Below are positions 1-7,539 of a stretch of DNA of 64,000 nucleotides, in pieces. Source of the DNA: Stenotrophomonas sp. 24(2023). Lineage in GTDB: Bacteria > Pseudomonadota > Gammaproteobacteria > Xanthomonadales > Xanthomonadaceae. The notes under the pieces are model-generated. The model was not told where the DNA came from, did not search any database, and saw only the letters and a list, made by a program, of their open reading frames with translations. The stretch spans positions 4,378,001 to 4,442,000 of the forward strand of contig NZ_CP133160.1 of NCBI RefSeq assembly GCF_030913365.1, given 5' to 3'. The stretch's first letter is position 1; the number at the start of each line of letters is the position of its first letter. The position numbers and the translations under genes were made by a program.

Positions 1-85
1 GGCGCACCAGGCGCCGTTTGAGGTCGTCATAGGTGCCCAGCAGGTAATCCATCAGGTCCACTGCGCCAGCCGTGCTGTTGTTCAT
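1..85 (-). CDS. ECF RNA polymerase sigma factor, N-terminal fragment
   Basis: Only the first 28 codons lie in the window; the gene runs off the left edge. The peptide opens MNNSTAGAVDLMDYLLGTYD and continues DLKRRLVR, which resembles the helical start of FecI-like ECF sigma factors in xanthomonads. A Shine-Dalgarno AAGGA lies 7-8 nt upstream of the ATG. It starts 16 bp after the stop of the STN-domain gene on the same strand, so the two are probably co-transcribed. The family call is from memory of similar proteins and rests on a short piece. Confidence 0.5.
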   Translation of the reverse strand, partial: MNNSTAGAVDLMDYLLGTYDDLKRRLVR

Positions 86-101
86 GATCGGATCCTTGAT
101 G

Positions 102-785
102 TCAGGGTCGGTCGGCGGCGCACTCATGGCGCCCTGCCCGTGGTTGGATGTGCAGCAGCACCGGCTGCGGCAGCGCGGCGGCATCGGTGCCCAGCGGCAG
201 GGCCAGCAGCGCCGCGCGCAGCCGCGCATCGCGGCCGGGGTCGCCGGTGCCTTCATGCAGTTCAACGGCCTGCACCTGGCCCCGCGCGTCCACCTGGAAC
301 GCCAACGTGGCGGCATAGCGGCCCGGGGCCAGCATCGGATCACCGCAGAACGCCGTGCGCAGCTGCTGCTGCAGCTGCCCGTAACGGCGCTGGCGCTCCC
401 TGTCAGGCAGCGGCGCCAGCGGCGCATCCCGGGGGTCCACCATCGCCCCTGCGGGGTGCAGCACCGCACGCTGCGGGCCGGCCATGGCAATGTCCAGCCC
501 GGTACCGGCCAGCAATGCCTGCAGCGCCTGCGCCGGCGGCAGGGTGTCCTGCACGGGCTGGCTGGTGCGGCCAGCGGCCAGTTCGCCGCGGTACATCACC
601 GACCACCCGCTGATGACACTGAAGCGCTCCACCGCCTGTTCCAGCGGCTGCGCGGGAAGGTCGAAACGGCGGGGTGCATCGTCCTGGCCATGCACGGCGG
701 CACAGCACAGCAGCAGCCATGCGGCGATGGCCGTCCTCCATGACCTGCGCGTGTGGTGTCCATCCAGCCCCCTGACGTTGAACAC
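102..785 (-). CDS. Secreted STN-domain protein with TonB-C-like tail
   Basis: From the GTG at 785 the product is 227 aa with a signal peptide (RRSWRTAIAAWLLLCCAAVHG). An STN (secretin/TonB N-terminal) domain follows at about residues 38-90, with the FDLPAQPLEQAVERFS and VQDTLPPAQALQALLAGTG elements. The C-terminal part (FQVDARGQVQAVELHEGTGD) resembles a TonB C-terminal domain. STN domains normally sit on TonB receptors or secretins and signal to FecR-type anti-sigma factors. Here the domain is free in the periplasm and lies directly upstream of an ECF sigma gene, so a signalling role is inferred. The open frame extends to 890, so the start is uncertain; the signal peptide favours 785. Confidence 0.7.
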   Translation of the reverse strand: MFNVRGLDGHHTRRSWRTAIAAWLLLCCAAVHGQDDAPRRFDLPAQPLEQAVERFSVISGWSVMYRGELAAGRTSQPVQDTLPPAQALQALLAGTGLDIAMAGPQRAVLHPAGAMVDPRDAPLAPLPDRERQRRYGQLQQQLRTAFCGDPMLAPGRYAATLAFQVDARGQVQAVELHEGTGDPGRDARLRAALLALPLGTDAAALPQPVLLHIQPRAGRHECAADRP

Positions 786-942
786 GTGACCCTCGGCAGC
801 GACTGCAGCTGCGGCAGCCCCGGGTCGGCGCCGGCCCAGCGGCCGCGCTGCCCGGTACTGGCAAGCGGGTTCAGACCGTAACTGCGTCACATGTCATTGC
901 GATGACCGGGGCCTGTTCAGGCGGCTGGATCAAGGCAGGCGC

Positions 943-1011
943 ATCCGCGCAAGGCGTGGATCTACCGGAGAGGCCGATCGGGGAAGCCTTCCACGCATGG
1001 CGTGGGTCTAC
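943..1011 (-). repeat. Two GTAG palindromic repeats (SMAG/REP type)
   Basis: Two 23-bp copies at 943-965 and 989-1011 read on the minus strand as GTAG followed by an imperfect palindrome (ATCCACGC / GCGTGGAT type), 46 bp apart in the same orientation. The right-hand copy is nearly canonical and the left one is degenerate. The TAG of the right-hand GTAG is the stop codon of the neighbouring Lrp gene. Such elements are known from S. maltophilia genomes. Confidence 0.8.
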
Positions 1012-1472
1012 AGGGGCAACCGGGTGGTCTGCTTGATCCGCTGCATCGGAATGTCGGTCTTGGTGTTCTGCACCCCGGCAATGCGGTTCAGGTGCTGGAT
1101 CTGGAACTGCCGGTAGGCATCCAGGTCGGCCACGGCCACCCGCAGCAGGAAATCGCAGTCGCCGGCCATCAGGTGGCATTCCAGCACTTCCGGCAGGATT
1201 TTCACGCTGTCGATGAAGTGGTTGGTGGTGTCTTCGTCCTGCCCGCGCAGCCACACCCGCACGAACACCGTGAACCCGCGCCCCACCTTGGCCGGGTTCA
1301 GCAGGGCCACGTAGCGGTCGATGTAGCCGGCCTCCTCCAGCAGCCGCACCCGGCGCAGACAAGCGGATGCGGACAGGCCGACCCGCCGCGCCAGCTCCAG
1401 GTTCTGCAGGCGGCCATCGCCCTGCAGGGCATCGAGGATGCGGCGGTCCAGGTTATCCAGGGGCGATTGCAT
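1008..1472 (-). CDS. Lrp/AsnC family transcriptional regulator
   Basis: The 154-aa product has the family's usual length. Residues 5-60 form the winged helix-turn-helix (LDRRILDALQGDGRLQNLEL, then RRVGLSASACLRRVRLLEEA). Residues 65-145 are the RAM ligand-binding domain ending in VQNTKTDIPMQRIKQTT. Lrp-type proteins sense amino acids and control their metabolism or export. The gene is divergent from azlCD (125 bp gap), so it probably regulates that branched-chain amino acid exporter. Its TAG stop is the TAG of a GTAG palindromic repeat. Confidence 0.93.
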   Translation of the reverse strand: MQSPLDNLDRRILDALQGDGRLQNLELARRVGLSASACLRRVRLLEEAGYIDRYVALLNPAKVGRGFTVFVRVWLRGQDEDTTNHFIDSVKILPEVLECHLMAGDCDFLLRVAVADLDAYRQFQIQHLNRIAGVQNTKTDIPMQRIKQTTRLPL

Positions 1473-1597
1473 CGTATTTCAGCTTTTCTGCCAAGGGCGC
1501 AACAGGATTCCAGATAGTCGCGCGCATGCCGCATCAACGCAACCCGATTCTGGCGATCGCCGCCTACCATGGTCGTCCCCCCCTACGCTCACGCCCC

Positions 1598-2332
1598 ATG
1601 GACGCCCGTACCCCGCTTTCACCGCCCCTGCTCGGCCAGGACGACACCACCGGCAGCGAGTTCCTGCGCGGCCTGCGCGCGGGCGTGCCGGTGATGATCG
1701 GCTTCATCCCCTTCGCCCTGGTGCTGGGCGCGCAGGCCGCGCAGCAGGGCCTGTCCGCCCTGGAAGTGCCGCTGATGACCGGCCTGAACTTCGCCGGCGG
1801 CTCGGAATTCGCGGCGGTGGAGCTGTGGACCTCACCGCCGCACATCGCGCTGATCGTGGCCGTCACCGCGCTGGTCAACAGTCGCCACCTGCTGATGGGG
1901 GCCAGCCTGGCGCCCTTGCTGCAGCACCTGCCGCGCCGGCGCGTGCTGCCCGCGTTGTTCTTCATGTGCGATGAGAGCTGGGCACTGGGCGTGGCCGATG
2001 CCCGCCGCCGTGCGCTTGGCTTCAGCCTGCCCTACTACGTCGGCGTATCGGCCGGGCTGTATGTCATCTGGGTGCTGTGCACCACGCTGGGCGCGCTGGC
2101 CGGGCCGTTGCTGGGCGATGTGCATGCCTACGGGTTCGACATGGCCTTCCCGGCCGTGTTCCTGGTGCTGCTGCGGGGCATGTGGCAGGGGCTGCGCGCC
2201 GCGCGGCCCTGGCTGGTGAGCCTGGTGGTGGCCGCCGCCACCTCCCTGCTGGTGCCCGGTGCCTGGTACGTGGCCACCGGTGCCGTGGCCGGCCTGGCGG
2301 CAGCATGGCTGCTGGCCGGGAGGGACGCCTGA
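1598..2332 (+). CDS. azlC: AzlC family branched-chain amino acid exporter, large subunit
   Basis: The 244-aa inner-membrane protein has about six to seven hydrophobic segments. It carries the AzlC hallmarks near residue 25 (GVPVMIGFIPFALVLGAQA) and NSRHLLMGASLAP. AzlC with its small partner AzlD exports branched-chain amino acids and analogues such as 4-azaleucine. The ATG at 1598 is chosen because residues encoded upstream in the longer open frame do not look like AzlC and overlap the Lrp start. The stop overlaps the azlD start (TGATG). Confidence 0.9.
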   Translation: MDARTPLSPPLLGQDDTTGSEFLRGLRAGVPVMIGFIPFALVLGAQAAQQGLSALEVPLMTGLNFAGGSEFAAVELWTSPPHIALIVAVTALVNSRHLLMGASLAPLLQHLPRRRVLPALFFMCDESWALGVADARRRALGFSLPYYVGVSAGLYVIWVLCTTLGALAGPLLGDVHAYGFDMAFPAVFLVLLRGMWQGLRAARPWLVSLVVAAATSLLVPGAWYVATGAVAGLAAAWLLAGRDA

Positions 2333-2649
2333 TGCCCGCGCCGCACGACCTGATCCACTGGAGCTCATTGCTGGCCATCCTCGGCATGGCGGTGGTCACC
2401 TACCTCACCCGCATCATCGGCTTCCTGGCCCTGCGCAACCGCACCCTCAGCCGCCGCGCGGTCAGCGTGATGGAAGCCGCCCCCGGTTGCGTGCTGATCG
2501 CGGTGATCGCGCCGGATTTCGTGGCCGACCGCCCTGCCGACCTCATCGCGCTGGCCATCACCCTGGCCGCGGCCAGCCGCCTCTCGATGCTGCCCACGGT
2601 ACTGATCGGCGTGGCGTCGGCAGCGGTGCTGCGCGCCGCCATGGGCTGA
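2332..2649 (+). CDS. azlD: AzlD family small subunit of amino acid exporter
   Basis: The 105-aa protein has three to four membrane segments and the AzlD pattern AVVTYLTRIIGFLALRNR with the conserved TR in the first helix. It is translationally coupled to azlC (TGATG overlap). It forms the two-component exporter with AzlC and is probably controlled by the divergent Lrp-type regulator. Confidence 0.88.
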   Translation: MPAPHDLIHWSSLLAILGMAVVTYLTRIIGFLALRNRTLSRRAVSVMEAAPGCVLIAVIAPDFVADRPADLIALAITLAAASRLSMLPTVLIGVASAAVLRAAMG

Positions 2650-2696
2650 CGCGCGCAGCCCTGCGACACCCGGTCGCAGGCCGGCGCGGCAGGCGC

Positions 2697-2738
2697 TTGA
2701 CCCACGTCAAGCCTGCCCCCGCCCGGGGCGCGTATTTC
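2697..2738 (+). promoter_or_regulatory. FNR/Anr-type box and -10 element of the PAS/diflavin reductase operon
   Basis: TTGAC-CCAC-GTCAA at 2697-2710 is a perfect inverted repeat matching the FNR family site TTGAT-N4-ATCAA with the T/C variant. A plausible -10 (TATTTC) lies at 2733-2738. With a start about 7 nt later, near 2745, the box centre falls at -41.5, the canonical class II activator position. The fnr gene sits at the far end of this convergent pair. Confidence 0.75.
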
Positions 2739-2788
2739 TATGCAGGAACCCACTGCGCCGGCCCGGCCGGCCCCACGAGGACCCTGCG

Positions 2789-3217
2789 ATGACCTACACC
2801 CCCGACAACCAGCAGCTGCTCGATGCCCTGCAGAACGTCATGGTGATTTCCACCACCGACCTGCAGGGCAACATCACCTATGCCAACGACCTGTTCTGCA
2901 CGCTCACCGGCTTCGCCCGCGAAGAGCTGATCGGCCAGCCGCACAGCATGGTGCGCCACCCGGACGTACCCAAGGCCGTCTACAAGGACATGTGGGACAC
3001 CATCAAGGCCGGCAACATCTGGACCGGCATCGTGCCCAACCTCGGCAAGGGCGGCGTGCTGTACGTGGTCGATACCACCGTGCAGCCGCTGTTCGACGCC
3101 CATGGCGGGATCACCGGGTACATCAGCATCCGCCGCGTGGTGAACGACCTGATGCAGGACTTCGAGCGGGTCGAATTCTGCAAGGACGCCTTCGACGACG
3201 CCTACGAGGCCGCGTGA
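2789..3217 (+). CDS. Single PAS-domain protein, Aer-like redox sensor
   Basis: The 142-aa cytoplasmic protein is almost entirely one PAS domain: STTDLQGNITYANDLFCTLT, then GFAREELIGQPHSMVRHPD. The spacing and the HPDVPK motif resemble the flavin-binding PAS of the aerotaxis receptor Aer. No transmembrane, HAMP or output domain follows. It is the first gene behind an FNR-type box, and its stop overlaps the start of a diflavin reductase (GTGA). It may sense redox state or oxygen for that reductase or for a separate partner; this is inferred. Confidence 0.85.
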   Translation: MTYTPDNQQLLDALQNVMVISTTDLQGNITYANDLFCTLTGFAREELIGQPHSMVRHPDVPKAVYKDMWDTIKAGNIWTGIVPNLGKGGVLYVVDTTVQPLFDAHGGITGYISIRRVVNDLMQDFERVEFCKDAFDDAYEAA

Positions 3218-4734
3218 ACATCCCTGCCCCGATCACCCGGCTGCTGGTGGGCTTTGCCTCCGAATCGGGCAATGCCCAGGCGCTGGCCGAGCGCCTGGGC
3301 GCGGACCTGCAGCCGCACGCGCCGCAGGTGCTGCCGTTCAATGCGATCGACGTGGCCAGCCTCGGCCACGGCGACGTGCTGCTGGCGGTGTCCAGCTCGT
3401 TTGGTGATGGCGAACCGCCGGCCAATGGCGAACGCTTCTTCGCGCGCCTGCAGGCACAGCCCGCGCTGCCCGGCCTGCGCTATGCGGTGTTCGGCCTGGG
3501 TGACACCGGCTACCCGCGTTTCTGCGGCTTCACCAAGGCGCTGGACGCTGCACTGCTTGAACGCCAGGCGCACCCCTTGCTGCAGCGCGTGGATGCCGAC
3601 CTGGGCTACGAACCGTTCTACCGCCAATGGCAACCGGTACTGGCGCAGGTGCTGTCCGGTGATGCCCGCGCAGGGCAACACCTGCGCCTGCAGGTCACCG
3701 CCTACCACCAGGACGCCGCCTTCCCGGCCCGCATCGTGGCGTGCCAACGCCTGTCCCGCAGCCACCCCGCGGCGTGGCACGTGCAGCTGGACATCAGCGG
3801 CAGCGGCATGGCTTACCGCGCCGGCGACACCCTGCACGTGGTGCCGGACAACGATCCGGCCCTGCTGCAGGCACTGGCCCACTGGTACGGCGACCCTGCG
3901 GCCGTCACCGCCCTGCACGACCGCGAACTGCGGCTGCCCGGCAAGGGCGTGCTGCGTGAACTGGCCCGCCTCAGTGGCAGCGAGGCATTGAAGGGCCTGC
4001 TGAAGATCAGCCGGAAACCCGAACTGGATGCCTACCTGCACGGCCTGGACCTGCTGGATGTGCTGCAGGACCACGCCACGCCGGACAACGTACCGCTGGC
4101 CACCCTGGCGGGGCTGCTCTCCCCCTGCCTGCCACGCGCCTATTCCATCGCTTCGCACCCGCACGGCCAGACCCTGGACCTGTGCGTGCGCGAAGTGCGC
4201 TATACCCTGCGCGGCCGGGAGCGTGTCGGCACCGCCACCGGCAGCCTGCTGCACGGGGCCGACACCGCCCGGGTGTACTGCCGCGCCAACCCCGGTTTCC
4301 ATCTGCCCGGTGATGCACGCGCACCTCTGCTGATGGTGGGCACCGGGACCGGCATCGCCCCGCTGATGGGATTGCTGCAGGAACTGCAGGCCACCGGCAG
4401 CCGCCGCGAGGTACAGCTGGTGTTCGGCGAAAAGCACCGCGCGCAGGATTTCCTGTATCAGCAGCACCTGCAGGACTGGCAGGCCAGCGGCCTGATCACC
4501 GGCCTGCACACCGCGTTTTCCCGCGACGGCGCCGACAAGGTCTACGTGCAGGATGTGCTGCAGCAACGCCACCACGACGTGCGCCACCTGCTGGATCGTG
4601 GCGGGCACGTCTACCTGTGCGGCAACAAGGCGCATCTGGAAAACGCCGTGCGCAGCGCCATCGATGCCATCACCGGTGAGGACTGCTGGGCCCGCCTGCG
4701 TAACGAAAACCGACTGCACTGCGAGCTGTACTGA
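3214..4734 (+). CDS. Diflavin reductase (flavodoxin-FAD/NAD(P)H reductase, CysJ/P450-reductase type)
   Basis: The 506-aa protein starts at the GTG overlapping the PAS gene stop. It has an N-terminal flavodoxin domain (about 9-140; FASESGNAQALAERL, SSSFGDGEPPANG, FGLGDTGYPRFCG). A CysJ-like FAD domain follows (RAYSIASHP), then an NAD(P)-binding domain (GTGTGIAPLMGLLQEL, VYLCGNKAHLENAV). Such proteins pass electrons from NADPH through FAD and FMN to a hemoprotein or other acceptor. No cysI or P450 is adjacent. Pairing with an Aer-like PAS protein under an FNR box suggests a low-oxygen or redox role with unknown acceptor. Confidence 0.85.
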   Translation: MNIPAPITRLLVGFASESGNAQALAERLGADLQPHAPQVLPFNAIDVASLGHGDVLLAVSSSFGDGEPPANGERFFARLQAQPALPGLRYAVFGLGDTGYPRFCGFTKALDAALLERQAHPLLQRVDADLGYEPFYRQWQPVLAQVLSGDARAGQHLRLQVTAYHQDAAFPARIVACQRLSRSHPAAWHVQLDISGSGMAYRAGDTLHVVPDNDPALLQALAHWYGDPAAVTALHDRELRLPGKGVLRELARLSGSEALKGLLKISRKPELDAYLHGLDLLDVLQDHATPDNVPLATLAGLLSPCLPRAYSIASHPHGQTLDLCVREVRYTLRGRERVGTATGSLLHGADTARVYCRANPGFHLPGDARAPLLMVGTGTGIAPLMGLLQELQATGSRREVQLVFGEKHRAQDFLYQQHLQDWQASGLITGLHTAFSRDGADKVYVQDVLQQRHHDVRHLLDRGGHVYLCGNKAHLENAVRSAIDAITGEDCWARLRNENRLHCELY

Positions 4735-4748
4735 CCCGCCGGGCCGGG

Positions 4749-4774
4749 CCCATCCTGCAGCCCGCAGGGATGGG
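4749..4774. terminator. Hairpin between convergent genes
   Basis: CCCATCCTGC and GCAGGGATGGG form a 10-bp stem with one bulged G and a short loop, centred in the 54-bp gap between the convergent reductase and fnr genes. There is no T-run, so the terminator call rests on position and stem strength. Confidence 0.5.
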
Positions 4775-4788
4775 CTGCCGCTGTGCCC

Positions 4789-5568
4789 TCAGTCTTCAAT
4801 CCCATCGCCGGCTGCCAGCGCCGCCAGTCGCTGCGGCTGCAGCACCACCACCTGCCGCGGCTCCACCGCGATCAGCCCGTCGTCGGCCAGGCGCCGCATC
4901 ACCCGGCTGGCGGTCTCCGGTGCCATGCGCAGGTAGTTGGCGATTTCGTTGCGCGCCATCACCAGCGGCACATGCGTGGCCGAGAACCCGCGCCGCGCGT
5001 AGCGCTGGGACAGGTCCAGCAGGAACGCCGCCATGCGCACGTCGGTGCGCTGCGGCGCCGACAGCACCGATGCCTTACCGATCTCCGCGCTCAACAGGCT
5101 GAACAACCGCGCCTGCAACCCCGGCATGCGCGTGGCCAGCACGCTCATCTTCGGGAACGAGAAGCGGCACAGGTACACCGTATCCAGCGCCACCGCATGG
5201 CACGGGTAACGCGCGCCGTGGATGCCGCTCAAACCGATCACTTCGCCCGGCAGATGGAAGCCCAGGATCTGTTCGTTGCCCTGCGCATCATCGTGCACCG
5301 TCTTCACCACGCCCGCGCGCACGGCAGCGATGGCGTCGAACGGATCTCCCGCGCGAAACAGTGCATCGCCTGCATGGAAGGGGCCTACGTGATCGACCAG
5401 CACATGCAGCTCACCCAGCGCGGCCTTGTCGTAGCCCTGCGACATGCATGCATCGGAAAACGCGCAGGTGCTGCAGAAATGCAGCGCATCCCCATCGTCG
5501 GCGGCGGCCGGGTTGGGCGTGGCCGCCGTGGCGGTACGGCGCGGCGCGCGCGGTGACGGCACGCTCAT
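4789..5568 (-). CDS. fnr: FNR-type oxygen-sensing transcriptional regulator
   Basis: The 259-aa Crp/Fnr-family protein carries the [4Fe-4S] ligands C32, C35 and C41 (C-x2-C-x5-C) plus C134 in VYLCRFSF, equivalent to C122 of E. coli FNR. A cyclic-nucleotide-binding-like domain follows, then a C-terminal HTH whose recognition helix has E218-T-A-S-R222, matching the ExxSR motif that reads TTGAT. It activates or represses genes when oxygen is low. The ATG at 5568 is chosen because it overlaps the upstream gene's stop (ATGA) and gives a normal length. A matching box precedes the facing PAS/reductase operon. Confidence 0.93.
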   Translation of the reverse strand: MSVPSPRAPRRTATAATPNPAAADDGDALHFCSTCAFSDACMSQGYDKAALGELHVLVDHVGPFHAGDALFRAGDPFDAIAAVRAGVVKTVHDDAQGNEQILGFHLPGEVIGLSGIHGARYPCHAVALDTVYLCRFSFPKMSVLATRMPGLQARLFSLLSAEIGKASVLSAPQRTDVRMAAFLLDLSQRYARRGFSATHVPLVMARNEIANYLRMAPETASRVMRRLADDGLIAVEPRQVVVLQPQRLAALAAGDGIED

Positions 5569-5888
5569 GGCGGGCCCGCGTCGCCTGCGTCCACCGCCAG
5601 CTGCACCTGCAGCACCTGCCCATCGTCCAGGTAGATCGGCAGCGACAGGTCCGGTGCCGGCGATGGCGCCAGTGCTTCCACCGTGGCGCGTGGCAGGACC
5701 ACGCGGCAGAAGGTGCCGCCGTCCAGCAACACCGGCTGCTCGCCGCCGTGCAGCGACACCGCCACCGTCCAGCCGCCGGACGCACCGAAACCGGTGAAAT
5801 TCTCGATGGATTCGCCGGCCAGCAGGGCCTGCAGATCCGCCATCGACAGGTGCAGGCGCAGCGACTGCTGGTGCAGCTGGACCTTCAT
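5565..5888 (-). CDS. Small protein resembling the DUF7009 family, upstream of fnr
   Basis: The 107-aa soluble protein opens MKVQLHQQSLRLHLSMADLQ, reminiscent of the MKI-x-NSIRLRL-x3-EV start of DUF7009-type proteins. It is predicted to be mostly beta, with no signal peptide or membrane segment. Its TGA overlaps the fnr ATG, so the two are translationally coupled. Function is unknown; context suggests a link to FNR. The family match is tentative. Confidence 0.65.
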   Translation of the reverse strand: MKVQLHQQSLRLHLSMADLQALLAGESIENFTGFGASGGWTVAVSLHGGEQPVLLDGGTFCRVVLPRATVEALAPSPAPDLSLPIYLDDGQVLQVQLAVDAGDAGPP

Positions 5889-6289
5889 CGGGCCTGCTCC
5901 GCGGCGGCGGTGCAGGCAAGGCAGTCGGCAGGTGAGGCAAGGTGCTCTGGAATCACAGGTTCAACGTCGAAGCGAAGATCGGTGGATAGTGTAGGGTGTC
6001 GCGCCGCCAGGCGGGGGATGGCTGTCGCCTGCCCACTGCTGGCGCCTGCGCCTGCCTGGATGCGGCGCGGTGCACCACCGTGGCACTGCCGATGAATGGG
6101 GAGTGCCACACCACAGCAGCCATCCCCGTTCTTCGCGGCGGAACGGCACGCGGGTCCCGGGGCGCCACGGCATGCTCAACGCGCGTTCTTCACAGTGCTT
6201 CCACGTCTTCCAATTCCAGCTGAAAGCCGTTCGCAGCCGATGGAAAAACGCCGCTATATTCCAGTCTCCCCAGACGAAGGAGGAGTGGA
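5889..6289. other. Intergenic region upstream of fnr operon and lpp-like gene
   Basis: About 400 bp between divergent genes with no convincing coding region; open frames here lack codon bias or start signals. The near-palindrome TTCAACGTCGAA lies at about 5959-5970. On the right side a TATATT -10-like hexamer at 6255-6260 and the strong Shine-Dalgarno AAGGAGG just before 6290 serve the lipoprotein gene. I see nothing else definite. Confidence 0.45.
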
Positions 6290-6559
6290 ATGAACCTGAC
6301 CTCGCAACACCTGAAGGTGGCCCGCGCACTCAGCGTGGCCCTCATCACCACCGTGAGCCTTGGCGCCTGCGCCACCTACAAGGATGAGTTCGCAACGATC
6401 AACTCACGCCTGGACCAACTCGATGTAAAGGTACAGGGCGCTGCACAGAGCGCCGAATCGGCCAACCAGTCCGCACAGCAGGCCAACCAGCGCCTGGATC
6501 AGATCGAGAGCCGCGTCCAGCAGCTCGAAAAAGCCCCCCGCCGCACGCCACGCGGGTAA
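6290..6559 (+). CDS. Lpp/OprI-like alanine-zipper lipoprotein
   Basis: The 89-aa protein has a lipobox signal (ALITTVSLGAC, lipidated Cys at 27). A short coiled coil rich in Ala, Gln, Ser and Asn follows (QSAESANQSAQQANQRLDQI), typical of the Lpp/OprI murein lipoprotein family. A strong AAGGAGG lies directly upstream. Unlike E. coli Lpp the chain does not end in lysine; it ends EKAPRRTPRG, with one internal lysine near the C terminus. The next gene is an L,D-transpeptidase, the enzyme class that joins Lpp to peptidoglycan. Confidence 0.85.
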   Translation: MNLTSQHLKVARALSVALITTVSLGACATYKDEFATINSRLDQLDVKVQGAAQSAESANQSAQQANQRLDQIESRVQQLEKAPRRTPRG

Positions 6560-6644
6560 CCGCTCCTGCGCCCTCTGACGAATTTCTGAATCCGGACCCA
6601 GTGGCCCTCACCGGCCACTGGCGTCCACCCGCCATGCATTCCTG

Positions 6645-7394
6645 ATGCCCGGGAGGCCGCTCATCCGAATCCCTTCATCCCCTGCACGCCGGGCCGTTCG
6701 TGCCGCGCTGGCCATGGCACTGGCGTTCGCGTGCGCCGGCGTGGCCAGCGCTGGAAACCCGGCCACACAGCCGCCCGCTGCTGTCGATGCGCTTCCACCG
6801 GACCAGCACGTTTCCGAAACGGTGATCGAACTGGCCGGCTGGGTGGTCGCCAGCAAGGACAGCCAGGGCTATCCGTTCGCGATCATGGACAAGGCGGCTG
6901 CGCAGATCCTCGTATTCGGTGGCGATGGCAAGCTTCGCGGCGCGGCACCGGCCCTGTTCGGCTCGGCCACAGGCGACCATTCGGCGCCCGGCGTCGCCGG
7001 CCTTGCCCTTCGCGCCATTCCAGGCCGGGACCGCACCACGCCTGCCGGGCGTTTCGTCGGCGGCTACGGTCCCTCGATCGATGCCGGGCGCGTGCTGTGG
7101 GTGGACTACGATTCCGCCGTTTCCCTCCATCCGACCCCACCCGGCCCCCCGGCCGAGAAACGTGCCGAACGGCTGGCCACACCCACGCCTGACGACAACC
7201 GCGTCACCCACGGTTGCATCAACGTCACACCCGAGTTCTACGAAGCGGTTGTGCACGCCACCTTCGAGCGTGGCGGTGTGTTCTACATCCTGCCGGACAA
7301 GGACTCCCTGGCAAGCACCTTCCCGGCCTTCGCGCAGAGCCGTGGGGCGGCGCAGGCCGACGACCGGAAGGACCACAGGCACGCCGGCAAGTAG
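6645..7394 (+). CDS. Secreted L,D-transpeptidase-like protein (YkuD-type)
   Basis: The 249-aa protein has a signal peptide (LAMALAFACAGVASA) and a catalytic region with TTPAGRFVGGYG, a conserved His (SLHPTP) and the active-site motif VTHGCINV. The HGC-I-N signature defines the L,D-transpeptidase catalytic cysteine. These periplasmic enzymes make 3-3 cross-links or attach lipoproteins to peptidoglycan. No separate LysM or PG-binding domain is visible. It lies 85 bp after an Lpp-like gene, suggesting they act on the same cell-wall link. Confidence 0.85.
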   Translation: MPGRPLIRIPSSPARRAVRAALAMALAFACAGVASAGNPATQPPAAVDALPPDQHVSETVIELAGWVVASKDSQGYPFAIMDKAAAQILVFGGDGKLRGAAPALFGSATGDHSAPGVAGLALRAIPGRDRTTPAGRFVGGYGPSIDAGRVLWVDYDSAVSLHPTPPGPPAEKRAERLATPTPDDNRVTHGCINVTPEFYEAVVHATFERGGVFYILPDKDSLASTFPAFAQSRGAAQADDRKDHRHAGK

Positions 7395-7539
7395 CAGCAG
7401 GCCGGCGCACCGTTGCAGCCGCATCGGTCAGCGCACGGTGACAGGCTGCGCCGGAGCTCCTGCTTGTTGGCCGCCCCTGTCCCCCTTAGGATCGGCTTCC
7501 ATCAGGGGACAGCCCGCCACGCGGTCAAGGCGCCGACGC

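Noticed and set aside
5361..6095. Open frames in the region upstream of fnr as additional genes
   Set aside because: They overlap fnr and the coupled small gene on the opposite strand, lack ribosome binding sites and have shadow-like composition.
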